From positions 1 to 44,773 of the forward strand of contig NZ_BSPC01000031.1 in NCBI RefSeq assembly GCF_030160835.1: a stretch of DNA of 44,773 bases, in the 5' to 3' direction. The notes under the pieces are model-generated. The model saw only the letters and a list, made by a program, of their open reading frames with translations. It did not search any database and was not told where the DNA came from. Shown here one piece after another: positions 17,572 through 27,704 of this stretch (its first letter is position 1; every line of letters begins with the position of its first letter). This DNA is from Labrys miyagiensis (lineage in GTDB: Bacteria > Pseudomonadota > Alphaproteobacteria > Rhizobiales > Labraceae). Made by a program: the position numbers and the translations under genes.

Positions 17572-17907
17572 TGCCATTCGCGTCAATGTGCGGCTGATCG
17601 GAGGGTGGCCAGCAGAGACCTCCTTAATTTCTGTTTGGGTGACTGGCAGGAAAAACTCGGAAGTTCAACAGTGTCCCCGTTTATCGGTTTTTACTCAGGC
17701 TAAAGGCAGTCGCAGGGCTCGGCTTGCTCCCTAACCCCAATCGGGGAACAACTGTCCAGGTATCCACCTGATCTTGGCGTTACCGCCGATTCGATGCAGC
17801 GGGTTCGTTCATCAACATATGCGGTTCGTCCACTCGCTGCTGGCACCCTATTCCGTCGGCTAGCTGTTTGGAATTTGCATGGACGCAGCGCTGCGTTGTC
17901 ACGACCC
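17572..17907. other. intergenic region without a recognisable gene
   Basis: No supported gene. It lies between the convergent ClpP-like gene and the terminator of the minus-strand secreted protein. Confidence 0.55.
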
Positions 17908-17938
17908 AAAAAAGGGCCGGCCCCTTTGGGCCGGCCCT
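17908..17938 (-). terminator. rho-independent terminator of the repeat-rich secreted gene
   Basis: A perfect 11-bp stem AGGGCCGGCCC / GGGCCGGCCCT with a 4-nt loop is followed on the minus strand by six T residues. It lies 26 nt after the stop of the gene at 17964. This is the most canonical intrinsic terminator in the window. Confidence 0.9.
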
Positions 17939-17963
17939 CCTCGTAGCTGTAGCGGCCGCGCGA

Positions 17964-18698
17964 TTAAAGCTTCGCCAGCATACGACAAAGCTTGACGAGA
18001 TCGGCATCATAGGACTCGGAGGCGCCGACGATCAGGGCGCAGCGATTTTTAAGCGAGATACGCTCAGCGCGGCTCATGGTGGACAGTTCCGCCGAGACAG
18101 TGCCGACATTGACGCCCGTCCCCGAGGAGCCGGGATTCCCAGAGGTGGAGGTAGCAGGGGGAACATTGACGCCGATATTGGCGTTGACGCCGGTCGCTCC
18201 ATTTACAGACGCAGCAACGTTGGCAACCGCCACCGGGGTGCCGGCCCTGATATTGGCATTCACGCCGGTCGCGCCATTCAGGGAAGCGGTTGCCTTGGCA
18301 TTAACCACAGGCGTGATGGCAGTGATCCTGGCGTTTACGCCCTTGGCGCGCGTTGCCGATGCTTTGACATTGGCAGTGGCAAGCTTGGGCACGATGACTG
18401 TTGTGTTGGAATTCAAGCCATTGGCGTTGAGCGAAGTATCGCTGTTTGCAGTGACAGAACCCACGTTGGCGTTGACACCGACATTGGCGCCGCCGAGCGC
18501 GCCACCCACGGCGCCCACAGTACCGCCTACCGTGTTGCCGAGGCCACCCACGGCATTTCCGAGACCGCCGACGGCATGGCCGAGGCCACCCAATCCGCCA
18601 CTGTTCTGAGCCAGCGCCGGAGCAGACATTACCAAAATACCACAAATGGCCGCCGCAACGGCCAATCCGTACCTATTCTTGCTAAGGATTCCAGACAT
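17964..18698 (-). CDS. secreted repeat-rich protein
   Basis: 244 residues. The signal peptide covers about 1-31 (VMSAPALAQN). Residues about 33-70 are 7-residue repeats of the form GGLGxAV. From about 117 there are 25-residue repeats that each begin GVNAxI and end NGAT or SGT: GVNARITAITPVVNA..., GVNANIRAGTPVAVA..., GVNANIGVNVPPA.... The C-terminal 45 residues (about 200-244, with RAERISLKNRCALIVG and two Cys) look folded. GGAGG precedes the ATG by 6 nt. It may be a surface or matrix protein. Similar Val/Asn/Ala-rich exported proteins occur in rhizobia without assigned function. It has its own EcfG-like promoter and terminator, so it is monocistronic. Confidence 0.75.
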   Translation of the reverse strand: MSGILSKNRYGLAVAAAICGILVMSAPALAQNSGGLGGLGHAVGGLGNAVGGLGNTVGGTVGAVGGALGGANVGVNANVGSVTANSDTSLNANGLNSNTTVIVPKLATANVKASATRAKGVNARITAITPVVNAKATASLNGATGVNANIRAGTPVAVANVAASVNGATGVNANIGVNVPPATSTSGNPGSSGTGVNVGTVSAELSTMSRAERISLKNRCALIVGASESYDADLVKLCRMLAKL

Positions 18699-18769
18699 CG
18701 AGGCCTCCGCCAGGGTTGAGTCCGACGTCGCGTTTGCTTTCCGAGCGTCGGATGAACGATTGCCTTTGA

Positions 18770-18794
18770 AACGCTTCGGATGCCGCCGGGTTCC
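18770..18794 (-). promoter_or_regulatory. putative EcfG promoter of the repeat-rich secreted gene
   Basis: On the minus strand GGAAC (18794-18790) and CGTT (18773-18770) are separated by 16 nt, an exact match to the EcfG consensus. The start codon is 71 nt downstream. Confidence 0.7.
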
Positions 18795-19452
18795 GATAAA
18801 TTGCGCAGAAATTTAGATTTTGTAAATAAGAATATAGAATTCATTCTCCAAATTGAATTGAAATTGCAAGATAAACCTATTTGCCATACCTGATGGCATT
18901 ACGCTTCTTATAATAACAATTAGAAATACATAAGCAACTTTTGGAAAAGTGGCAAGAAACTTTTGGATGATGACATAAGGAATGCGCAATCCGTCTCGAA
19001 ATCAAAGCGTTTTAGACCGACGTCGAGCGAGCGTTCGTCCAGATACAAGTTCTCAAGTGGTCAGCCACAATTCAAGTTCGATGGCGTAGAATACTGCGTT
19101 TGAGGGATGGCTCGTCACTACTTCTAAATGATTATAGGACGTAGAGCTGCCGGCCGCTCCCTCAGTCGGGGGCCGGTGCAACGTTCGCCGGGGCGGGCCA
19201 TGGGATGCTGGCAGGTTAGCGATCCATCCCGCGATGCCCTTATAACAGGGCGCCGGCCGATTGTTGGACAGTTCCACGGACAGAGTTATACGAATTAGGC
19301 GACGATATTGATATTCGCCCGGTCAAGTCCAATCGTTGAACTGTCTCTTCGGCGAATTCATGTCTGTATTTCCAATGACTTCAAATCCTAGACAAGCGTT
19401 CAAGGTGTCGAATTAAGTCCCCTCATTCACCGGATTGAGCACGGCACGCGTC
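18795..19452. other. AT-rich intergenic region
   Basis: No supported gene. About 18800-18960 is much richer in A and T than the surroundings. That would suit promoters or recently acquired DNA, but no specific site can be defended. Confidence 0.5.
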
Positions 19453-20283
19453 ATGATCTCCAAGACTCCCGACGGAAAAGGTGGCAGCTACGCCTTTTAC
19501 TCAGCACAGTATGCGCGGTTCGACACTCCCTTGGCTGCAGAAGTCAGGTTGGAGGCCTACGGTGAGGATTTTGGTCAACAGGGTTGGCGAACCATTGAAG
19601 AGCAAAATGAGATCATCGCGCTCATCCGTGATCAACCGCATGCTCACGTCCTCGATATTGCCTGCGGCTCCGGCGGACCTTCGCTGGCTATTGTTTTGGC
19701 CACCGGTTGCCGTCTTACCGGCGTAGACATCGAGCCCGAAGGCATTATGCGAGCCAGGCACAGGGCGCTAACGATGGGACTAAATCAACAGGTTGAGTTT
19801 ATGGTGGCCGATTGCACCAATCGATTGCCATTTAACGAGGGTTCATTCGACGTGGCCATCTGTATCGATGCTGTAGTTCACTTGAAGGACCGGTCCTTGG
19901 CCCTCGCTGACTGGTTTAGGCTTCTGAAGCCCGGTGGTTGCCTAATCTTTACAGACGCCGCCGTGCTTACTGGCGCGGTATCAAAGCACGAAATCGACAT
20001 TCGGGCCTCACAAAGTGACTTTGTTCTGGTCCCGCCCGGTTTGAATGAGGCGGCGATCCTCCAGGCGGGATTTCGTCTTCATAAATGTCAGGATACGACC
20101 CTTTCGACCGCCAATACGGCGCGTCGGCTACATCTGGCGCGAGAGCAGCGATCTGAAGGTCTAAAAGCGGAAGAAGGGGTTGAATGGTATGGGCAGCGAC
20201 AATCGTTCCTAAAAGTCACAGCCGACCTCGCCGGCCAAACCAGATTGTCTCGATTCATCTATATTGCAGGGAAGCCAAATTAG
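19453..20283 (+). CDS. class I SAM-dependent methyltransferase
   Basis: 276 residues from the ATG at 19453; a TTG six codons earlier is also possible and neither has a good ribosome-binding site. Motif I is VLDIACGSGGPSLAIVLATG (about 65-84), then GVDIEPEGI (acidic residue for the SAM ribose), ADCTNRLPFNEGSFDVAICID (motif II region, core NRLPFNEGSFDVAI) and LLKPGGCLIFTD (motif III). The N-terminal YSAQYARFDTPL resembles small-molecule methyltransferases of the ubiquinone/sarcosine type. The substrate is unknown. It stands alone between intergenic DNA and an IS remnant. Confidence 0.78.
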   Translation: MISKTPDGKGGSYAFYSAQYARFDTPLAAEVRLEAYGEDFGQQGWRTIEEQNEIIALIRDQPHAHVLDIACGSGGPSLAIVLATGCRLTGVDIEPEGIMRARHRALTMGLNQQVEFMVADCTNRLPFNEGSFDVAICIDAVVHLKDRSLALADWFRLLKPGGCLIFTDAAVLTGAVSKHEIDIRASQSDFVLVPPGLNEAAILQAGFRLHKCQDTTLSTANTARRLHLAREQRSEGLKAEEGVEWYGQRQSFLKVTADLAGQTRLSRFIYIAGKPN

Positions 20284-20524
20284 GCGCCGATGCCAATGGC
20301 ATCCCAAAATCGTTTGCGAAAATCACAAGTTCGCCTTTTTCAAAGCCTTTGTTTTTCGCAAGAGGGAAGCGTTGAACAGGCGTTGTCGCGGGTTGCGATG
20401 GCTGGGCGATCTCTGATCCGGATTTTCGCGGGGGGCCACCCGTCCAATGCGCCGCCATCCCGGCGGACGCCTTTGCCAAGACCACTTTAAGCGCGAGGCA
20501 GCTCGGACTATAGCGCGAAATCGG

Positions 20525-20815
20525 CGAAGCCCTCGCAGCAGCCCACTATCAACCGTTTCGGCGCAAGGGAGACATAATTCTGCGTTGGCGCCTATCGAGC
20601 GCTGAACCGTATTATGGGCGACAAAATTGCTTCCCAATTCCATGAGAGTCGACCACTCGTCGCTCACCAGGTGGACATCGGGAGCCACTCATCACTCATG
20701 ATACGCTCGATTTCGGCCGTGGATGCCTCATCCATCACGGTGGCCCCCGCCGGGCCGACTGGGTTCCGGTATAACGATCCTGCGGACCTTGAACCAATGT
20801 TAGTACGGGCATCTT
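20525..20815 (-). pseudogene. remnant of an ISXO2-like (IS1595-family) transposase
   Basis: Minus-strand pieces in two or three frames read KMPVLTLVQ, then STAEIERIMSDEW, then LVSDEWSTLMELGSNFVAHN followed by TVQRSIGA. The last part resembles the DDE-domain signature of ISXO2-like transposases (L.TDE...Y..L...F..H.TVNHS.GEY). Internal stops and frame changes show heavy decay. No terminal repeats were found, so the element boundaries are unknown. Confidence 0.45.
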
Positions 20816-21106
20816 GGTCGTCCTTGTTTGTCCCGGACGGCCACGGCTTGGCCCCGATCAGCAACGCACGAAGCTCATATGACCGGGAGCATAAAGATTT
20901 GTGGGGCGGTCAGGTCGCCTGGGCTGTTTCGTCGTGCTCATAATTGTCGTTCGTCGTGCCGGCGCCATTGATGTAAGCGGTGTGACAACGCTTTGCGTGG
21001 CGCTATAGTTTTTTCAATTTGTGGGATCTTAGACGGGCTTTAGCCCAATATCGATCTTTTCTCAATCCGCCGGTCCCTGCTCGCTGCTGAAAGAAAGAAA
21101 GCGGAA

Positions 21107-24100
21107 ATGTCAGGGTTCAGACGTTGCCGTCAATGCGACACTGATAATCGCGAGGGCCGGCGTTTCTGTGCCAATTGCGGGGCAGCCTTACCTCGCGCCT
21201 GCGACCAATGCGGATTTCTAAATGAGCCCTCTGAACGTTTTTGCGGAGGCTGCGGCGCCCGTTTGCTGGAGGTGGGTGCGGAGGGAGGGCTTGGCGTTCG
21301 CCACGAGCAGAGTGTCCCTCAAAGCGAAAGAAGGCAAGCGACCGTCCTGTTTTGCGATCTATCAGACTACACCGTTCTGACCGCCGAGCGCGATCCGGAA
21401 GACACACATGCCATCCTTCAGCGCTTTTTTGAGGCCGTGGACACGGTGATGGCGAAGTTTGGAGGTGTGGTCGAACGACATATCGGCGACAACGTCATGG
21501 GCGTCTTCGGGGCTCCCCTCGCGCATGACGACGATCCCTACCGCGCGGTGCTGGCCGCGGAAGAAATCCATCGAGCAATCGCGTCGATTGGAGAGGAAAT
21601 CGGCATCGCGCTCTCGGTACATATCGGCATCGCGTCCGGGACGGTCATGGCCAGCCACACGGGCAGTAGCCTAAAGGCTGCTTATGCCGTGGTTGGAAGT
21701 GTCGTCAACCTGGCAGCTCGCATCCAGGGTCTGGCCAAGGCTGGCCAAACCCTTGTCTCACAATCTGTTCAGGAAGCCACACGTGGGATGATCGAGCTGG
21801 AGCCGTTGGGCGATGTCAGCCTCAAGGGCTTCGATATTCGCGTCCCCATCTGGCGGGTGGTCGGGAAGCGTCGGGACCGGGATACGGAATGGGGCATGCC
21901 CCTGATCGGGCGGCGGGGCGAGATCAGGTTGATTGGTTCGCTCCTCGCGGAAGCCCAGGAAAGCGGCCAGGGCAAAACAATCTACATTCGTGGAGAAGCC
22001 GGCATCGGTAAAACCCATCTGATCAGCGCTGCTGGAGACTTGGCCATAAGACAGAATTTCTCCTACCACAGGGCGCTTATTCTGGATTTCGGCGTTGGAC
22101 AGGGCCGCGATGCGCCTCGAACCCTTATCGCAAGTCTAATCAATCTCAGTCCGGGAAGCTCTGACGATGATAGAACGGCCGCTGCTTCGCGTGCCATAGA
22201 AGAGGGCCTCGTGGCTCCCGGCAACGCGATCTTTTTGAACGATATGCTCGATATCCCTCAGACGCCCGAATTGCAGGCGCTCTACACGACCATGGATGAC
22301 GCAGCCAGAATTAAGGGAAGGCGGCAACTGGCGTTGGATCTTTTTCGTGCTGCCAGCCAGAGGCGTCCGCTCTTCCTGGTTGTCGAGGATTTGCATTGGG
22401 CCGACCAGACCACGCTTGATACGATGGCAGCACTCGCCGAACTTTCCCAGAGAGTCTGCCTGATCCTTGCGATGACATCGCGTATCGATGGGGATCCGCT
22501 CGATGGCGCCTGGCGCGGCCGCGTGCATAACAGCATCACGACGATCGATTTGGGGCCCCTTCGCCCTGAAGAAGCGGCGGTGTTTGCCGAACAGTTGAGA
22601 ATTGCCAATTCGAGGCTCGTGCAGCGGTGCGTGGAGAGAGCGGGTGGCAACCCGCTTTTTCTGCAGCAGCTCTTACGAAGCTCAGAGGAGAGCGCGGTCC
22701 TGGAGGACATACCCGCCACAATCCAGTCGTTGGTGTTGTCACGCATGGATCGGCTTGGCGCCTCCGACAAGTCCGCCCTGCAAGCAGCGGCGGTGGCGGG
22801 GCAGCGGTTCTCACTCGAGCTCGTCCGCGCCCTCATTGGAGATCAGGCTTACTCGCCATCCAATCTGATAGGCCATCAGATGGTGCAGCCAGAAGGTGAC
22901 GAGCTCCTGTTTTCGCACGCGTTGGTGCGCGATGGGGTCTACTCATCGTTGACCCACGAGCGGCGGCGCCTGCTGCATCGCGCTTCGGCCGAGTTCTACA
23001 GGCGCAAGGACCCCATCCTGTATGCCGAACACCTCGAACAGGCAGGCGCTGCCGAGGCGGCGGGGGCCTATGCGGAGGCTGCAATTTCGGAGGCATCCGG
23101 CTATCGCTTTGATACGGCACTTGCCCTCGCCGAGCGAGGCAAAGCGATCGCGAAGGCTGCAGCAGATTGCTTCGTTCTTGACGCGCTGCTTGGGGACTAT
23201 CTGCGGGAAACCGGCCGCGCCAGTGAATCGCTCGAAGCCTGGCAGGCCGCCCTCCCAAATGCGCCGAACAGCGCCGACCGGTGCAGGGCGTTGATTGGTA
23301 TAGCCGCTGCACATCGTATCCTGAGCCGATACGAACCCGCGCTTTCTGCGCTGGCCGAGGCGCAACTGCTTGCTCAAGGGGAGGAGCAAGCGCTGGAGCG
23401 AGCCCAGATCCATTACTATCGGGGCAATATACGGTTTGCTCAGGGCGATGCGGACAAATGCCTTTCCGAACACCAGAACGCTTTGGCCGCGGCAAACAGC
23501 CTTGCCAATCCGGAGTGGACAGCTCGAGCCTGGAGTGGACTTGGAGATGCGCACTATACGTCCCGCCGTATGCAGACCGCGCTGAACGCATTCCAGAATT
23601 GCGTCTCGATCTGCGACCAGCACGGCTTTGGGCGTGTTGCATTGGCGAACAGAATCATGATCGGCCACTGCTTGAGTTATCTGCAACGTACGGATGAATC
23701 GCTTGAGATCATCGACAACGCAGGCAAGATTGCCGTACTCGCGGGAAATCCCCATGCGGAGATGTTCGCGATCCAGTCCCTGGTTACAGTACTCGTTGAG
23801 ACCGGCCGTGCAAAGGACGCACGCGAATATTTCAAGCCAGCTCTTTCAAAGGCGCAAAAACTAGGAGCTCGCAGATACGAGGCGAACATATTAGCCAAAG
23901 GGGCCGAAGTTTTATTGCTGCAGGGTGAACATGATGAGGCCCTCAAGTCGGCAAAGGAGTCCGTAGCAATTTGCCGAGAGGTGGGAATGGGCTTCACAGG
24001 CGCCTATGCGCTTGCGGTTCTGGCCAAGGCGAGCAACGATCTTTCAGTCAGGTCGTCTGCTCTCTTGGAGGGAGAGGAGGTGTTGCGTCAGGCAAGTACG

Positions 24101-24406
24101 GGACACAATCGCATATGGTTCTATCGAGTTGCATCCGATGTTTATATCGAGGAGCGCAATTGGGATCAGGCGGACAGGTGCGCTAATGAGCTGGAAGCGG
24201 CGACGATCGACGAACCTCTTCCGCTCGTAAACTTTTTGAAATCCAGGATAAGGGTTCTTTGCAAAGCCGGTCGCGGTGAACATACTCGTGATGTCGGCCA
24301 TCAAATTTCGCGGCTTTTGGAGCAAGGCGTTGCATGTCGGCACGACGACTGGCTGCCGGCTCTCTACAAGGCATCAGCGGCATTAGAGAGCGGTATTCAG
24401 GCGTAG
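21107..24406 (+). CDS. class III nucleotidyl cyclase fused to a STAND-type ATPase and TPR repeats
   Basis: 1099 residues. Residues 1-50 hold four CxxC pairs (C7/C10, C21/C24, C32/C35, C46/C49) forming two zinc ribbons. The cyclase domain spans about 76-250, with the metal-binding aspartates in LFCDLSDYTVLT and HIGDNVMGVFGAP. The ATPase follows, with Walker A GEAGIGKT (near 295) and Walker B LFLVVEDLHWAD (near 421). TPR-type helices fill about 640-1090. Such adenylate/guanylate cyclase-ATPase fusions are frequent in rhizobia and are thought to couple signal sensing to cAMP or cGMP; the ligand is unknown. The Lys/Glu usually before IGD is His here, so substrate preference cannot be read. The gene is intact and monocistronic. 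Confidence 0.85.
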   Translation: MSGFRRCRQCDTDNREGRRFCANCGAALPRACDQCGFLNEPSERFCGGCGARLLEVGAEGGLGVRHEQSVPQSERRQATVLFCDLSDYTVLTAERDPEDTHAILQRFFEAVDTVMAKFGGVVERHIGDNVMGVFGAPLAHDDDPYRAVLAAEEIHRAIASIGEEIGIALSVHIGIASGTVMASHTGSSLKAAYAVVGSVVNLAARIQGLAKAGQTLVSQSVQEATRGMIELEPLGDVSLKGFDIRVPIWRVVGKRRDRDTEWGMPLIGRRGEIRLIGSLLAEAQESGQGKTIYIRGEAGIGKTHLISAAGDLAIRQNFSYHRALILDFGVGQGRDAPRTLIASLINLSPGSSDDDRTAAASRAIEEGLVAPGNAIFLNDMLDIPQTPELQALYTTMDDAARIKGRRQLALDLFRAASQRRPLFLVVEDLHWADQTTLDTMAALAELSQRVCLILAMTSRIDGDPLDGAWRGRVHNSITTIDLGPLRPEEAAVFAEQLRIANSRLVQRCVERAGGNPLFLQQLLRSSEESAVLEDIPATIQSLVLSRMDRLGASDKSALQAAAVAGQRFSLELVRALIGDQAYSPSNLIGHQMVQPEGDELLFSHALVRDGVYSSLTHERRRLLHRASAEFYRRKDPILYAEHLEQAGAAEAAGAYAEAAISEASGYRFDTALALAERGKAIAKAAADCFVLDALLGDYLRETGRASESLEAWQAALPNAPNSADRCRALIGIAAAHRILSRYEPALSALAEAQLLAQGEEQALERAQIHYYRGNIRFAQGDADKCLSEHQNALAAANSLANPEWTARAWSGLGDAHYTSRRMQTALNAFQNCVSICDQHGFGRVALANRIMIGHCLSYLQRTDESLEIIDNAGKIAVLAGNPHAEMFAIQSLVTVLVETGRAKDAREYFKPALSKAQKLGARRYEANILAKGAEVLLLQGEHDEALKSAKESVAICREVGMGFTGAYALAVLAKASNDLSVRSSALLEGEEVLRQASTGHNRIWFYRVASDVYIEERNWDQADRCANELEAATIDEPLPLVNFLKSRIRVLCKAGRGEHTRDVGHQISRLLEQGVACRHDDWLPALYKASAALESGIQA

Positions 24407-24589
24407 CTCACGACGCGCTCAAGCGCCTCGAATTCATTCGCTGCCAAGATCGGGGCGCGCAATATGTATCCTCAGCCTGCACCGGTGCTTTCCCTAACGG
24501 AGCGGTCTGGCCTATGCACGACCGGCGAGCGACAATACGAGGAGGGGCGGGTCGTTCGCGATGGCAATGTTTTCGCAGCGGCCAGCGTA

Positions 24590-25233
24590 TCAGCAGAAAT
24601 TCATTTCACATTTGACATCGTTGCCGAGTTGGCTAGGCCCAAAGTCGCAAAGGCGATTCAGCTTGGCATCGAATATGACTCCGACCCACCCTTCGAAGCC
24701 GGTCACCGTAGCAAGGGTAAACCCGTTCACCCCGAATTTGGTCAGGTTGTAGACTCCGAACAGGGCGGACGCTCTCCGTCCAGCAATCGAACTGGCGTTC
24801 ACCACGTCGGCGACGTTTCGTGGTCCATCTTCCGCTGCCGTCAGCAGGTGCGGCAGGCCGCATGCGTGATGCAGAGCAGGCCGCGCACATTGACGACCAG
24901 CATCCGCTCACATTCCTCGACGTCCGCTCCCACGATCGGCCCGATGAGCATGAGGCCGGCATTGTTGATCAGGATGTCGATGCGGCCGAACCGCCCGACG
25001 ACCATCTGAACGGCGACCTCGGCCTGTGTCTGATCGGCGATGTATGAGAGGACGGCCGGTGCCGTTCCGCCCGACGCTTCGATCTCGGTGACGAGCGCGT
25101 CGAGGCGGCCCTGCCGGCGGGCAGGTAGGGCGACAGATGCGCCTGCCTGGGCCAGGCGACGTGCCGTTACCGCCTCGATCCCGCCGCTGGCGCCGGCCAC
25201 GATCGAGACGGTCCCTTCAATTTCAAAACCATG
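24590..25233 (-). pseudogene. short-chain dehydrogenase/reductase, frame-disrupted
   Basis: The N-terminal part has EIEGTVSIVAGASGGIEAVT (nucleotide-binding segment, with the usual SGIG glycines altered), RIDILINNAG and LVVNVRGLL. It has no in-frame ATG near its start. The frame stops near 24841 after THAACRTC. In another frame the protein resumes with LPHLLTAAEDGPRN, NASSIAGRRASA and VYNLTKFGVNGFT, the catalytic Y-x-x-x-K segment. It then loses similarity before a stop at 24590. One indel near 24850 is needed and the C-terminus is also altered, so it is a pseudogene. Confidence 0.68.
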
Positions 25234-25265
25234 AAGACATCTTTCTCATCAACCAGTCGGAACGT

Positions 25266-26113
25266 TTACGCGGGGGCGTCGAAGGCAAGCGACGCAGACA
25301 GCGCGTGCTGGGCGTCGATCTGACTCTGGATGGTCTTCAGATTGCCCTCGACAGCTGCCATGGCGTCGGCGCCCGCTACGAAGCGATGCGGGAGCTCTCC
25401 CGAGTCCGACAGTGTCACGAGCGCAGCAGCGAGCTTTTCAGGATCGCCGCCCTGCTGGCCGTTCATGCCCTTCAACGCGTTGATTGTCTGCGCCGTGCGC
25501 TCGGCATAGTCCTCGATCGAAAGCTCCGGCCAGATCGTAGAGGAACCCTCGACCAGCAGCTCCGCGCGGAAGTAGCCCGGCTCAACCGCCATCACGCTGA
25601 TGCCGTAGGGCGCGACGTCGAAGCGCAGCGACTCCAGCCAGCCCTCGACCGCGAACTTCGATGCGGCGTAAGCTGCGCAGAATTCCTGGCCGGTGAGAGC
25701 GGCGGTGGACGTGACGGTGATCACCTGACCGCCGCCCTGCTTGCGCATGATCGGCAGAATAGCGCGGGTCACGTTCAACGGGCCGAAGAAATTGGTTTCC
25801 ATCTGCGCCCGGAATTCGGCGTCGCTGATCTCCTCGAAGTAGCCGGCCTGGAAGTTGCCCGCATTGTTGACGAGGACATCGATGCGGCCGATGCGGTCCA
25901 TGGCCGCCTGTGCGGCGCTCGCTGCCGCCTTCGGGTCGGTCACGTCCAGGCCGACTGTCAGCAGATTGTCGTGCGGTCCGATCGCCTTCAGCGTCCGATC
26001 AGCGTTGCGCCCGGTTGCAACGACAAAGTGTCCTGCAGCCAGCGCCTTCTGGGCAATGTCGATCCCCATTCCTCGGCTGGAACCGGTGATGAACCAACTT
26101 TTTTCTCAACCAT
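25266..26113 (-). pseudogene. short-chain dehydrogenase/reductase with an N-terminal homopolymer frameshift
   Basis: The body (26069-25266) encodes an SDR: IDVLVNNAGNF, TVTSTAALTG, and the catalytic YAASKFAVEGW segment. The ATG at 26113 has GAGG 6 nt upstream and starts MVEK, but a run of six A residues (26104-26099 on the minus strand) puts the frame out by one. With seven (or four) A residues it would read K-SWFITGSSRGMGIDIA, restoring the TGxxxGxG cofactor motif. Either the gene is inactivated, or the run is a sequencing error, or it varies in length. The rest of the gene is intact at about 282 residues. Confidence 0.72.
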
Positions 26114-26230
26114 AATGTCCTCGTTCTTTTCAGTAGCTAGGTGGCATCGCAAAGAAGCGGCGGTCGCCGGTGATGGGCCTACTCGCAGAATTCCGCACTA
26201 TCGCCCTCTGCGGTGACGACGTTGGGTTGG

Positions 26231-27170
26231 CTAGGCCTTGCCGAAGAGGCCCGCGAAGTCGCTGGCAAACTGTTTGAAACTGCGTGGTGCCTTGCCCATG
26301 ACGCGTTCAAAGTCGTCGGAGACAAAATCACCCCAGCCGCTGCCAAAAGCCGCCATGTAATCTTTCATTGAGTTGATTGACCATTCGTCGATACGCATTT
26401 CCTCAAAGGATCGCCGGGCCCCTTCAAACGGCAGCGCGGTGTATTTCACGTCCTTGCCGATGACTTCGCCGATCGTGGTGGCCACTTCGTTCATCGAAAT
26501 CGAGGCTGGACCGGTAACGGTGTAGGTCTTGCCCTCATGGCCTGATGTGGTGAGCACTTTGGCCGCAAGCTCGCTGATGTCACGGGTATCAACGAAGCTA
26601 TTCCTGCCGTCGGCCAACGGGAAATAGATCATTCCCTGCGAGGCAACGGTTGGTGCGATCATCGCAAAGTTCTGATCAAAGAAATGCGGCTTCAAAACTG
26701 TGTAGGCAATTCCAGAAGCTGCGAGTTCGGCGTCCGACAGTGCGTGAAGGCGGCTGTTGATGGTTGGTGCATCGTGCGCGGCACCGATAGCCGACATACG
26801 CACCACATGCGTGGCACCCGCCTGGCGCTGCCCACAGAGCATTGGAGCTTTGCTCCGGCGCGCGGGCCCCAGCCAGGGAGAGAATCCAGACGGTGTCGAC
26901 GCCCGCGAAAGCCTCATCGAGCGTCCAGGGCTTTTCGAGATCACCTTGGTGGACTTCGATGCTTTGGTTCTTGCGCGCGGCGGCCTTTTCGGGATAGCGG
27001 ACCAACGCCCTCAGCTTGTGGTCAGAGCCTTTGAGCTGCTCGATAATTCCGGTCGAGACCGTACCGGTCGCGCCAGTGATGGGGGAAGAAACGATAAGCC
27101 TGCGCCTGAAGATACTGCGATGGCTTTCGACAGCGGCGATGACGCTGTGTGCAATTGGGATGGGTGCCAC
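26231..27170 (-). pseudogene. NmrA-like NAD(P)-binding protein, frameshifted
   Basis: The N-terminal part contains PITGATGTVSTGIIEQLKG (dinucleotide-binding GATGxxG), LRALVRYPEKAA and VDTVWILSLAGARAPEQSSN. Near 26830-26840 two bases are missing. The protein continues in another frame with RQAGATHVVRMSAIGA, AYTVLKPHFFDQNF, SFVDTRDISELAAKVL and a C-terminus typical of NmrA/SDR-a5 quinone-oxidoreductase-like proteins. Joined, the length is about 285-310 residues, normal for the family. The exact start is unclear (27170 is the most distal candidate). Confidence 0.72.
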
Positions 27171-27455
27171 TTTCTTTATGAAGTGAGTGATGACCTTGTG
27201 CTCTCTACGAACCGCGTGTCATCGTGCTTTGCCTGCTCCCAGCGCGTCGGGGATGCGGCGGCGGAATTCTCCGACGACGGTTTCGTGGGATACGAGGGAT
27301 GCCTACAGCGGGCCGGCATTGGGTCGTAGAAGAAGTCGCCTGCCGCGGTTCGCTCGGGCGTGCTGCTGCGCTCTGAACCAGATCGGTTCGGGAGCGTTTA
27401 GGGCGACTGACGCGGGGCTTTGCCACGCCCAACGATCGACACAGAGATCAGGACC

Positions 27456-27704
27456 ATGCGTGGACCCAGGGCAGGCTCGGATTTCCCCAATCGCTTCCTA
27501 GAATGTCAGAAGGACATGGAGGCCGCGGCGAACACCATCATTAACCTTGCCATCACCGCCGGCTGGTCAGAGGTCGAGGCTTGCTTGGTGGTACAGGAGC
27601 TTGCCGACTCCCGGCTGTTGGCCACCTCTGCCAAGGCCGAGACGGACGAGTTCATTCGACAGGCCCTGGCCAAAATTATCAAACGACCATCGAAGCTCGA
27701 ATGA
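27456..27704 (+). CDS. small protein of unknown function
   Basis: 82 residues from MRGPRAGSDFPNRFLECQKD; an ATG-less 12-codon extension is open upstream. The sequence is helical: DMEAAANTIINLAITAGWSE then VEACLVVQELADSRLL and FIRQALAKIIKRPSK. It resembles short rhizobial proteins of unknown role found near stress genes. The ribosome-binding site (CAGGA) is close to the ATG. The 285 nt before it and the 300 nt after it contain nothing else I can support. Confidence 0.6.
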   Translation: MRGPRAGSDFPNRFLECQKDMEAAANTIINLAITAGWSEVEACLVVQELADSRLLATSAKAETDEFIRQALAKIIKRPSKLE

